A stretch of 40,000 nt of DNA from Lachnospiraceae bacterium KM106-2 (lineage in GTDB: Bacteria > Bacillota > Clostridia > Lachnospirales > Lachnospiraceae): assembly GCA_009731425.1 (NCBI GenBank), contig AP018794.1:3960001-4000000 (forward strand), given 5' to 3'. The translations under genes and the position numbers were made by a program. Shown here piece after piece: positions 20,801 to 27,573 of this stretch (the first letter of the stretch is position 1; each line of letters opens with the position of its first letter). The notes under the pieces are model-generated. The model searched no databases. It worked only from the letters and a program-made list of their open reading frames with translations, and was not told where the DNA came from.

Positions 20801-20959
20801 GGAAGTATCATACCAGGTAACTGCCAAATTGTTGAAATGAAACTATTTTATAAAGGTGCAAAGATAGAAATAGTTGAGAATTCTAGTGTTTCAGGCAGTA
20901 TGGCTTGCGATATCCGTGACGGGAAAGTTAGCAAAATTCAAGTCATAATAAAAAAGTAA
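17849..20959 (+). CDS. GH161-like beta-1,3-oligoglucan phosphorylase
   Basis: This is a large cytoplasmic protein of 1036 residues without a signal peptide, related to the GH94/GH149 phosphorylases. The N-terminal half is a beta-sandwich region. The alpha/alpha-barrel half carries GNANFRDVNQNRRCDS and GYWTDHWSYNLDLIE (Asp512 in WTDHW), segments I associate with GH161. GH161 enzymes remove glucose from the end of beta-1,3-gluco-oligosaccharides with phosphate, giving glucose 1-phosphate. It is at the end of the importer operon and complements the GH94 enzyme: this protein would shorten long chains and GH94 would finish the disaccharide. The family call rests on remembered motifs and context, not on a search. 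A related but uncharacterised phosphorylase with another linkage preference is the alternative. The ribosome site (AAAGG at 17831-17835) is rather far from the ATG. No terminator is visible after it. Confidence 0.75.
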   Translation: MFDTKGRFIIENFAQKSTFASFLPGISGRFGIPIWSFYVNRGQAITSFGIRDKDHAIMEFSPAHQAYQYTDRCGFRTFLKVEGKYIESFRNHKNPHKMYIGSNELEIEEVDLAAGIQTNVLYYTLPGEPVGALIRKMTITNISDEKKEIQVLDGMPAVIPYGINLEGMKTMAQTLKAWMQVDDIKEKRPFYHVRFSTLDSTIVKKIDGGNFYLSWDQDGKRLKVLADPTVIFGSDTALDRAEEFIQKGYQELFQEQQVTVNQVPCAFSGAQKNLASKEKMIIYSVIGQAESKQIYHEFAAKIQSMEYFQRKYEQAERLTEKIGSVVRTKTANPVFDQYCEQSYIDNILRGGYPIQLSKQHIFYLYSRKHGDIERDYNFFCMLPEFYSQGNANFRDVNQNRRCDSILTPIVKDQNIKLFYNLIQLDGYNPLSVQMTKYQMTEDAIPLMLAKVEKERQGDLEEFLKKEFTPGELYHFVGNRLADLQDGEAFVTEILEHSKSIKKAEFSEGYWTDHWSYNLDLIESYLDLYPDKKQELLYEDESYTYYESRAMVLPRSKRYVETKEGIRQYYCVRELDKDSVNHTKVKTSYGKGETYCSNLMTKLFILAVNKAAALDPYGMGIEMEGGKPGWYDALNGLPGMFGSSMPDTYELCRMLEFMLESEETYQREIRVPIEVSDFIQGMIKSQNQGLNSSDRLFDRWDAWNRLKEVYRDKTRDGIDGTCIIYNAKELIKILTSLLVIVNEGIDKALAYGKEICPTYFAYEVKRYEKREEVIIPLEFSVITIPYFLEGPVHYLKLNNSIEKKRRLYRSIRTSQLYDKKLKMYKVNASLNNSSYELGRCRAFTPGWLENESIWLHMEYKYLLELLRSGLYEEFFHDLKTACVPFMDPEIYGRSPLENSSFIASSANPDTKIHGKGFVARLSGSTIEFIDMWRIMMFGERPFQMINGKLQFQLTPAIPAYLIGEEKKIQCRFMNTTDIYYQIKGEGSIIPGNCQIVEMKLFYKGAKIEIVENSSVSGSMACDIRDGKVSKIQVIIKK

Positions 20960-20980
20960 AAATGTAAAAAACACCCCAAT

Positions 20981-21015
20981 AATGTCGAACATTTTGGAAA
21001 GACATGCATATATTA
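20981..21015 (+). promoter_or_regulatory. Candidate mother-cell sporulation promoter with overlapping dyad
   Basis: CATATATTA at 21007-21015 fits the CATAnnnTA pattern of sigma-K -10 elements and also 6 of 8 positions of the sigma-E type. AACA at 20988-20991, 15 nt upstream, fits the short AC-containing -35 of sigma-K. A perfect dyad AATGT-CGA-ACATT covers 20981-20993, overlapping the -35 position. No ordinary TTGACA/TATAAT pair is better placed, although TATATT (21009-21014) could serve the vegetative factor. Confidence 0.4.
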
Positions 21016-21045
21016 TATTGAGCTTAGAAAAAAAGAGTGATTTAT

Positions 21046-21924
21046 ATGGGATGTTTTAATAATGGTTGTAATGGCTGCGGAAATGGCTGCGGCTGTGGAA
21101 ACAGATGCGGAAATGGAAACGGCTGCGGCTGTGGAAATAGATGCGGAAATGGAAACGGCTGTGGCTGCGGAAATGGCTGCGGTAATGGAAACGGCTGCGG
21201 ACGCGGACGCGGACGCGACGATGACGACTGTGATAGAAGACGTAGAAGAGATAGATGGGATGACGATGATGATGACTTCGGTCATGGTCGTAGAAGAGGC
21301 GGCTTTGGCCGTGAAGGATTTGATCGTGAGGGATTCGGTCCAAACTCTACTGGATTTGTAAGACCATGTCCACCACCAAGACCATACCCACCATGTCCAC
21401 CACCAAGACCATACCCACCATATCCACCATATCCACCAATTCCACCAAGACCATTTCCACCAGCTCCAGGTCCTGGTCCTGTAATTACGACAGCATATGC
21501 AAACTATAATATTTCAAGTACTGCATTTACACTTGGCGAAGTTTTACCATTGACTCAGTCATTTGCTAGCCAAGGCGGCTTCCCAGTAACTTCTAATACG
21601 ATTACATTGCCTCAGGGCTATGTATTTGAAGTAAACTATATCGTTCAAGGCGTTAATGTAGGAACTGGCGTTGATTTTGGAGTAGTTCCAATTATCAATG
21701 GTGCTACAAGGACTTTCTATGCAAGTTATGCAAGCAATGATACAACAGGTGCTGCAACGATCAGTGCATCAGGTTCATTCTTAATTGATACAACGAGCGG
21801 AGCTGTTACACTTGCATTAGGTACGACTACGACTGAAACAACAGCACCAACGATTAACGTAACAGGAACATTAAATATTAATCAAGTTACAAGTACAAGC
21901 AACAGAAGACGCACGAATATTTAA
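21046..21924 (+). CDS. Cys-Gly-Asn repeat protein with BclA-like C-terminal domain (possible spore-surface protein)
   Basis: This 292-residue mosaic protein has no signal peptide. Residues 1-62 hold 14 Cys in a Gly/Asn background built on a 12-residue unit, GCGCGNRCGNGN. Residues 54-98 are blocks of Arg, Asp and Gly (RGRDDDDCDRRRRRDRW). Residues 107-145 are a Pro-rich stalk of (C/Y)PPPRPYPP units with two more Cys. Residues 149-285 form a Cys-free, Thr/Ser/Ala-rich domain. Its strand pattern (LPLTQSF, ITLPQGYVFEVNYIVQ, ISASGSFLI) resembles the C1q/TNF-like head of BclA exosporium proteins. A disulfide-linked base with an outward-facing head on the spore surface would fit. That role, and the BclA resemblance, are inference. 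ATG 21046 is used; GTG 21037 in the same frame overlaps the only ribosome-site-like sequence (AAAGAG). Confidence 0.8.
   Translation: MGCFNNGCNGCGNGCGCGNRCGNGNGCGCGNRCGNGNGCGCGNGCGNGNGCGRGRGRDDDDCDRRRRRDRWDDDDDDFGHGRRRGGFGREGFDREGFGPNSTGFVRPCPPPRPYPPCPPPRPYPPYPPYPPIPPRPFPPAPGPGPVITTAYANYNISSTAFTLGEVLPLTQSFASQGGFPVTSNTITLPQGYVFEVNYIVQGVNVGTGVDFGVVPIINGATRTFYASYASNDTTGAATISASGSFLIDTTSGAVTLALGTTTTETTAPTINVTGTLNINQVTSTSNRRRTNI
21085..21192 (+). repeat. Three tandem 36-bp units inside the Cys-rich gene
   Basis: The units are 21085-21120, 21121-21156 and 21157-21192. The first two differ at one base, and the third has drifted more. A partial fourth begins at 21193 and passes into GGACGC repeats. 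Each unit encodes 12 residues of the form GCGCGNxCGNGN. Unit number could change by slippage or unequal recombination without breaking the frame. Confidence 0.9.
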
Positions 21925-21933
21925 TAAGCTATT

Positions 21934-21983
21934 GGTGCAGTCGCATTCTTAACAGTAATGTTAAGGTGCGGCTGCACCTTTTT
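21934..21983 (+). terminator. Strong intrinsic terminator of the Cys-rich gene
   Basis: A long stem pairs GGTGCAGTCGCA with TGCGGCTGCACC (one G-U pair) and continues inside with CTTAACA / TGTTAAG around a GTAA loop. TTTTT follows. It cleanly ends the single-gene unit. Confidence 0.92.
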
Positions 21984-22275
21984 ATTTTTATAAAGAATAA
22001 GTCAAAGTGGAGGCAATCTGGTTCGAGTAAAGAAAAGTTTAGTGCAAAAATACAATAATTGGGAAAAGAACGCGAATAATATACAAAAGTCCTTTTTTGT
22101 ACAAACAAATATCACCAATTGTATTTTTTTTAGTTCAATTACATTGAAATAGAGAAGTTTATATATTAGCAGAACTTATTAAAGTTATAAGTAAAAATTC
22201 AAAAAAGGTGAAAATCGCTAAAAAAATTTTTGAAAGTTAGAAATTGTTCCAAAAATTGAAAAAAAACACAAAAAT
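21984..22275. other. Non-coding, very AT-rich spacer upstream of deoB
   Basis: No supported gene lies in this stretch of nearly 300 nt. It is rich in A and T tracts (for example around 22120-22135 and 22220-22265), which often bend DNA or act as upstream promoter elements. One inverted repeat, TACAAAA...TTTTGTA, lies at about 22082-22101 and contains GTCC between its arms. Another inverted repeat with GGAC/GTCC lies further downstream at 22276-22289. Confidence 0.6.
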
Positions 22276-22317
22276 AGGACAAATGTCCTTTTCGAGTCAT
22301 GATATAATTCATATAAT
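22276..22317 (+). promoter_or_regulatory. deoB operon promoter with candidate operator AGGACA-AA-TGTCCT
   Basis: The inverted repeat AGGACA / TGTCCT with a 2-nt spacer lies at 22276-22289. Two -10 candidates follow: TATAAT at 22303-22308 and at 22312-22317. If the second is used, transcription would start near 22324 and the dyad would be centred at about -41.5, the usual place for a class II Crp/Fnr activator. If the first is used, the dyad would cover the -35 region as a repressor site would. No good -35 hexamer is visible. The Crp/Fnr-family protein encoded at 30978-31703 is the natural candidate ligand, but this is inference. Confidence 0.5.
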
Positions 22318-22345
22318 ATGAGTAACGAATAAAGAAGGAGTCATC

Positions 22346-23518
22346 ATGAAGACGAAAAGAGTTTTTTTAGTTGTATTAGACAGTTTTGGCATTGGTGCCA
22401 TGCATGATGCAGAAAAATTTGGTGATATAGGTTGTAATACCTTAGCTTCTATTACGAAAAGCAAAAAATATGACACACCACTTATGAAGAAGATGGGATT
22501 ATTTAATATTGATGGTGTGAGTTGTCTGGAAAGTGAAAACTCCACGATTGGTGCTTATGGGAGAATGGAAGAAACATCAATGGGAAAAGATACTACTATA
22601 GGACATTGGGAAATTGCAGGAATTATATCTGAAAACCCACTGCCAACGTATCCGCAAGGATTCCCTAATGTAGTATTAGATGAATTCAAAAAGAGAACGG
22701 GAAAAGAAATTATTTGTAATCAGCCGTATTCAGGAACTGAAGTCTTATTAGATTATGGTAGAGAACATATGGAGACAGGAGCTTTGATCGTATACACTTC
22801 GGCAGATAGTGTATTTCAAATTGCAGCTCATGAAGACTTAGTACCAGTTGAAACATTGTATGAATATTGCAAGATTGCAAGAGAGATATTACAAGGAGAA
22901 CATGGTGTTGGACGTGTTATTGCAAGACCATTTATTGGTACTTATCCAGAGTATCAAAGAACACCAAAACGACATGATTACTCTTTGATTCCACCAAAGA
23001 CAACGATGCTGGATTGTCTGATGGACAAACAATATGAAACAATCGGAATTGGTAAAATCTACGATATTTTTGCTGGAAAAGGCATGAGTGATACTACTTC
23101 GATTGTAAACAACGTGGATGGAATGGAAAAAGCCATTGCTATGTTAGAACGTGACTTCAAAGGATTATGTTTTGTCAACTTAGTTGATTTTGATATGTCC
23201 TATGGACATCGTCGTGATGTAGATGGCTATGCAAATGCTGCAACAGTATTTGATAAACAGTTATCAGAATTTATCGATAAGATGAACGAGGATGATGTGT
23301 TGATGATTACGGCTGATCATGGTTGTGATCCTTCATTTAAAGGAACTGATCATACAAGAGAATATACACCACTGCTTGTATATGGAAAAGAGATTAAAGA
23401 AAATATATCAATTGGAACAAGAAAAAGTTTTTCAGATATTGCAGCTACGATTCTGGAAATTTTCCAAGTGGAAGGAAATATTAGTGGAACAAGTTTCTTA
23501 GATATGATTGCGAAGTAA
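22346..23518 (+). CDS. deoB: Phosphopentomutase
   Basis: DeoB interconverts ribose 1-phosphate and ribose 5-phosphate (and the deoxy forms), linking nucleoside phosphorolysis to central metabolism. The 390-residue length is normal. It is an alkaline-phosphatase-superfamily metalloenzyme: metal ligands lie in VVLDSFGIGAMHDA near the start and in TADHGCDPSFKGTDHTREY near the end. Thr83 in GKDTTIGHWE corresponds to the phosphorylated active-site Thr of the Bacillus enzyme. GAAGGAG precedes the ATG. It leads the nucleoside cluster, and cdd follows after 14 nt. Confidence 0.97.
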   Translation: MKTKRVFLVVLDSFGIGAMHDAEKFGDIGCNTLASITKSKKYDTPLMKKMGLFNIDGVSCLESENSTIGAYGRMEETSMGKDTTIGHWEIAGIISENPLPTYPQGFPNVVLDEFKKRTGKEIICNQPYSGTEVLLDYGREHMETGALIVYTSADSVFQIAAHEDLVPVETLYEYCKIAREILQGEHGVGRVIARPFIGTYPEYQRTPKRHDYSLIPPKTTMLDCLMDKQYETIGIGKIYDIFAGKGMSDTTSIVNNVDGMEKAIAMLERDFKGLCFVNLVDFDMSYGHRRDVDGYANAATVFDKQLSEFIDKMNEDDVLMITADHGCDPSFKGTDHTREYTPLLVYGKEIKENISIGTRKSFSDIAATILEIFQVEGNISGTSFLDMIAK

Positions 23519-23532
23519 ATAGGAGAAGAAGA

Positions 23533-23958
23533 ATGGTTAGTAATGAAATGTTAGTGAAAAAAGCGTATGAAGCGCAGAAATTTGCCTATACACCATATTC
23601 TCAGTTTAGAGTAGGAGCAGCTTTGCTCGCTAAGAATGGGACGATTTACTTAGGATGTAATATAGAAAATGCAGCATATTCTCCAACAAATTGTGCAGAG
23701 AGAACCGCATTTTTTAAAGCCGTTTCAGAAGGTGTAACGGAATTTGAAGCAATCGCGATTGTAGGAAATACAAAGGACGCTGCAGAGGAGCAAAAAGAGT
23801 ATTGTGCTCCATGTGGAGTTTGCAGACAAGTTATGGCTGAGTTTTGTGACCCTAAGACATTCCGAGTAATACTAGGAAAAAGCGAAACAGATTTTGTGGA
23901 ATATAAATTAGAAGAAGTGTTACCTTTTGGATTTACGAAGGAAGATATGAGAAGATAA
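23533..23958 (+). CDS. cdd: Cytidine deaminase
   Basis: This 141-residue enzyme converts cytidine and deoxycytidine to uridine and deoxyuridine in the cytoplasm. The zinc site is complete: Cys54 and the proton-shuttling Glu56 in NCAERTAFF, and Cys94 and Cys97 in CAPCGVCRQ. Three Cys ligands mark the short, tetrameric class found in Bacillus. AGGAG lies just before the start. It sits between deoB and the transporter ATPase gene, so deaminated nucleosides can pass to the pyrimidine phosphorylase of the same operon. Confidence 0.97.
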   Translation: MVSNEMLVKKAYEAQKFAYTPYSQFRVGAALLAKNGTIYLGCNIENAAYSPTNCAERTAFFKAVSEGVTEFEAIAIVGNTKDAAEEQKEYCAPCGVCRQVMAEFCDPKTFRVILGKSETDFVEYKLEEVLPFGFTKEDMRR

Positions 23959-23973
23959 GCAGGAGGAATCGAC

Positions 23974-25506
23974 GTGGAATATGTAATAGAGATGAATCAT
24001 ATTACAAAAGAGTTCGGAAGCTTTAAAGCAAACGATGATATTACTTTACAGGTTAAAAAAGGTGAAATCCATGTTCTTTTAGGTGAAAATGGTGCCGGAA
24101 AATCAACCTTAATGAGTGTTTTATTTGGGTTATACCAACCTGAAAAAGGTGAAATTAAGATTAATGGGAAAGCAGTTAAGATCAACAATCCGAATGACGC
24201 CAATGAATTAGGAATTGGAATGGTTCATCAGCATTTTAAATTAGTTCACAACTTTACAGTACTTGAAAGTATTGTATTAGGACGCGAAACAACGAAATCC
24301 GGTTTCTTAAAGATGGATGAAGCTAGAAAGAAAGTCATGGAGCTAAGTGAACGCTATAAATTTAAAATCGATCCAGATGCTTATATCTCTAATATTACGG
24401 TTGGTATGCAGCAAAGAGTTGAAATTCTTAAAATGTTATATTGTGACAATGATATTTTGATCTTTGATGAACCTACCGCTGTATTAACACCACAGGAAAT
24501 CGAAGAATTAATGAAGATCATGAAACTTCTTGTAAGCGAAGGAAAATCAATTATCTTCATTACTCATAAATTAAATGAGATCAAGGCAGTAGCAGATCGT
24601 TGTACGGTTCTTCGTAAAGGTAAGTACATTGGTACAATCGATGTAGCTTCTACATCAAAAGAAGAAATGTCTGAAATGATGGTAGGACGTAAAGTTAGTC
24701 TTGCAATCGATAAAAAAGAATGTAAACCAGGAGATACCGTATTAGAAGTGAGAGATCTTACGATTAAAGCAAAGGGATCTCACAAGGATATCGTACATCG
24801 AGTTTCCTTTGATGTGAAACAAGGAGAAATCGTATGTATCGCTGGTATTGATGGCAATGGTCAGTCTGAACTTGTATATGGTATTACAGGACTTATGCCG
24901 ATTCAGGAAGGTAAAGTCTTCTTAAATAAAAAGGATATTACAAAAGAAAGTATTCGTAAAAGATGTCTTGATGGTATGGCTCATATTCCAGAAGATCGTC
25001 ATAAACATGGTCTGGTACTTGATTATACACTTCAAGAAAATCTTGTTTTACAATCCTATTATACAAAGGAATTCCAGACAGCTGGTTTCTTAAAGTTTGG
25101 TAAGATTCGTAAATATGCAGAACGCTTAATTGAAAAATTCGATATTCGTTCTGGACAAGGTGCAGATTCTATTGCAAGAGGAATGTCTGGTGGTAATCAG
25201 CAGAAAGCGATCATTGCAAGAGAATTAGATCGTAATCCAGAAATCGTTGTTACCGTTCAGCCAGTTCGTGGTCTTGATGTTGGTGCGATCGAATATATCC
25301 ACGGACAGTTACTTGCACAAAGAGATGCAGGGAAAGCCGTTTTATTAGTTTCCTTAGAACTAGACGAAGTTATGAACTTAAGTGATCGTATCTTAGTCAT
25401 TCATGAAGGTGAGATCGTTGCAGACGTGAAACCAAGTGAAGTTACAGTTCAGGAATTAGGTTTATACATGGCAGGTACAAAAAGGAGGGTGAACCGTGAA
25501 GTTTAA
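23974..25506 (+). CDS. Nucleoside ABC importer ATPase with two nucleotide-binding domains
   Basis: This 510-residue tandem ATPase is of the class that serves BMP-type binding proteins. The first domain has Walker A GENGAGKST, a divergent signature VGMQQRVEI and Walker B DILIFDEPTAVLTP. The second has GIDGNGQSE in place of Walker A (lacking the GKS core, as is usual for this class), MSGGNQQKAI as signature and a weak Walker B (EIVVTVQPVRGLD). Its ATP sites are therefore asymmetric. GTG 23974 is taken as the start because AGGAGG lies 7 nt upstream. The gene overlaps the next permease gene by 11 nt. Two permeases and a BMP lipoprotein in the same cluster complete the importer. Confidence 0.95.
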   Translation: MEYVIEMNHITKEFGSFKANDDITLQVKKGEIHVLLGENGAGKSTLMSVLFGLYQPEKGEIKINGKAVKINNPNDANELGIGMVHQHFKLVHNFTVLESIVLGRETTKSGFLKMDEARKKVMELSERYKFKIDPDAYISNITVGMQQRVEILKMLYCDNDILIFDEPTAVLTPQEIEELMKIMKLLVSEGKSIIFITHKLNEIKAVADRCTVLRKGKYIGTIDVASTSKEEMSEMMVGRKVSLAIDKKECKPGDTVLEVRDLTIKAKGSHKDIVHRVSFDVKQGEIVCIAGIDGNGQSELVYGITGLMPIQEGKVFLNKKDITKESIRKRCLDGMAHIPEDRHKHGLVLDYTLQENLVLQSYYTKEFQTAGFLKFGKIRKYAERLIEKFDIRSGQGADSIARGMSGGNQQKAIIARELDRNPEIVVTVQPVRGLDVGAIEYIHGQLLAQRDAGKAVLLVSLELDEVMNLSDRILVIHEGEIVADVKPSEVTVQELGLYMAGTKRRVNREV

Positions 25507-26590
25507 ATCTACAAAAGGAAGAGATCATAGCAATTTGATCAACTTTTCATCATCCCTTTTAGCCATTTTCGCAGGTTTATTATTAGGGTTAATTATTTTA
25601 GTTTCTACAAATCCGGCAGAGGCATGGCCAGCATTTATGACAATCATTAAAGGCGGCTTTGAAGATGGTGGAATGGGAATTGGACAAATGTTATATATTG
25701 CAACTCCGATCATTATGACAGGACTTAGTGTTGGTTTTGCATTTAAGACAGGTTTATTTAATATTGGTGCATCAGGACAATTTACAATGGGTGCATTTAC
25801 AGCAATCTATATCGGTGTAAAATGGACGTTCCTACCATCCGGTATTCACTGGATCGTTGCTATTATCGGTGCAGCGATTGCAGGTGCTCTTTGGGGCTTA
25901 GTTCCAGGATTATTAAAGGCAATTGCCAATGTAAATGAAGTAATTGCTTGTATCATGATGAATTACATTGGTATGTATCTTGTAAATATGTTAGTTACCA
26001 ATACCGTATATGATCAGATCAAAAACCAGTCGGTACCAGTTGCAGAAAGTGCAATTATTCCGAAAGCTGGATTAGATAAGTTACTTGGTTCTACTAATAT
26101 GAATATTTCCATCTTCATTGCAATCTTCTTTGTAATCGTGATTTATGTAATCTTACAAAAGACTACATTTGGTTATGAGTTAAAAGCATGTGGACAGAAT
26201 GCAGATGCTAGTAAATATGCAGGTATCAATGCAAAACGTAATATCGTATTATCTATGGTAATTGCAGGTGCCTTAGCCGGTATCGGTGGTGCATTATTAT
26301 ACCTTGCAGGTTCTGGTAAATATCTTCAAGTATTAGATGTGATCGCAACAGAAGGTTTCTCAGGAATTTCCGTTGCATTACTTGGTTTATCTAATCCAAT
26401 CGGAATCTTATTTGCAGGTTTATTTATCGCTAACATTACAGTAGGTGGAAGTAACCTTCAGTTATATAGTTTTGTTCCAGAAGTAATTGATATCATCATT
26501 GCAGCGATCATTTATTGTGGTGCATTCGCATTGATTTTTAAAACGGGAATCAACCGTTTCATCAGAAGATTTCGTAAGGAGGATAAATAG
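25496..26590 (+). CDS. Nucleoside ABC importer permease 1
   Basis: This 364-residue membrane protein of the BPD_transp_2 class (ribose/nucleoside permeases) has eight to ten hydrophobic helices. The typical segments are GLSVGFAFKTGLFNIGASGQ and the loop with ELKACGQNADASKYAGINAK that contacts the ATPase. The start is GTG 25496 inside the ATPase gene, preceded by AGGAGGG, which indicates translational coupling. The gene ends 2 nt before the second permease gene. Confidence 0.94.
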   Translation: MKFKSTKGRDHSNLINFSSSLLAIFAGLLLGLIILVSTNPAEAWPAFMTIIKGGFEDGGMGIGQMLYIATPIIMTGLSVGFAFKTGLFNIGASGQFTMGAFTAIYIGVKWTFLPSGIHWIVAIIGAAIAGALWGLVPGLLKAIANVNEVIACIMMNYIGMYLVNMLVTNTVYDQIKNQSVPVAESAIIPKAGLDKLLGSTNMNISIFIAIFFVIVIYVILQKTTFGYELKACGQNADASKYAGINAKRNIVLSMVIAGALAGIGGALLYLAGSGKYLQVLDVIATEGFSGISVALLGLSNPIGILFAGLFIANITVGGSNLQLYSFVPEVIDIIIAAIIYCGAFALIFKTGINRFIRRFRKEDK

Positions 26591-26592
26591 AC

Positions 26593-27546
26593 ATGGATAT
26601 TTTTTATTTTGTCGTTCAACAAACCATGTATTTTGCAATTCCTCTATTGATCGTAGCACTTGGAGGAATGTTCTGTGAACGTAGTGGTGTTGTCAACATC
26701 GCTCTTGAAGGTATTATGGTTATGGGTGCATTCGTCAGTATCTCTTTTATCAATATGATGGGAGATAGCATGAGTGGACAGACGTTATTGATCATGGCAT
26801 TAGTAGTTGCTGGTGTTAGTGGTGGTATCTTCTCACTTTTACATGCATTTGCTTCCGTTAACTTAAAAGCGGATCAGACGATCAGTGGTACAGCATTAAA
26901 TATGTTTGCACCAGCGATTGCGATCTTTGTAGCAAGAAGTGTGCAAGGAGTTCAACAGATTCCTTTCATAGATACATTTCATATTGCAAAAGTACCTGTT
27001 CTTGGAGACATTCCAGTAATCGGACCAATGTTCTTCCAAAATAGTTATATTACAACTTATATCGGATTTTTAATCTTCATCATTTCAGGAATCGTAATCA
27101 GTAAGACAAGATTTGGTCTTCGTCTTCGTGCATGTGGTGAGCATCCACAAGCAGCGGATTCTGTTGGTATCAATGTTAAGAAGATTCGTTATGCAGGTGT
27201 TATTATTTCCGGTGTTTTAGCCGGTATCGGTGGATTAGTATTTGTTGTACCAACATCCATCAACTTTAATGCTTCTGTTGCAGGCTATGGATTCCTTGCA
27301 TTAGCAGTATTGATCTTTGGTCAATGGAGAACCGGTACAATTTTTGGAGCAGCATTTTTCTTTGGTATTATGAAGACATTAGCAAGTACGTATACATCAA
27401 TTCCAGTACTAAAGGATTTACCAATTCCAAATGAAGTTTATAAGATGATTCCGTATATTGCTACGTTGATTGTGTTAGCAGCATTATCGAAAAACTCTCA
27501 GGCGCCAAAAGCAGCTGGTGAGCCATACGATAAAGGAAGTCGTTAG
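26593..27546 (+). CDS. Nucleoside ABC importer permease 2
   Basis: This 317-residue second permease of the same class is shorter than its partner. Recognisable parts are GGMFCERSGVVNIALEGIMV near the N-terminus and RLRACGEHPQAADSVGINVK in the ATPase-contact loop. The two segments parallel those of permease 1, as expected for a heterodimeric channel. AAGGAGG lies upstream, within the end of the previous gene. The pdp gene follows after 27 nt. Confidence 0.94.
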   Translation: MDIFYFVVQQTMYFAIPLLIVALGGMFCERSGVVNIALEGIMVMGAFVSISFINMMGDSMSGQTLLIMALVVAGVSGGIFSLLHAFASVNLKADQTISGTALNMFAPAIAIFVARSVQGVQQIPFIDTFHIAKVPVLGDIPVIGPMFFQNSYITTYIGFLIFIISGIVISKTRFGLRLRACGEHPQAADSVGINVKKIRYAGVIISGVLAGIGGLVFVVPTSINFNASVAGYGFLALAVLIFGQWRTGTIFGAAFFFGIMKTLASTYTSIPVLKDLPIPNEVYKMIPYIATLIVLAALSKNSQAPKAAGEPYDKGSR

Positions 27547-27573
27547 TAATTATATAAGGCGAGGTAGCAGATA

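Noticed and set aside
21085..21192. CRISPR-like array
   Set aside because: The units are directly adjacent without spacers and lie in frame in a coding sequence.
21013..21361. Overlapping open frames of about 90-100 codons on both strands of the Cys-rich repeat region
   Set aside because: They are low-complexity translations of the same repeat (Ala/Ser/Ile or Arg/His/Ser runs) and have no ribosome sites. The GCGCGN frame alone joins a plausible C-terminal domain.
23974..25506. Loss of function of the second nucleotide-binding domain because its Walker A lacks GKS
   Set aside because: A divergent second Walker A is normal for tandem ATPases of this nucleoside/ribose importer class.
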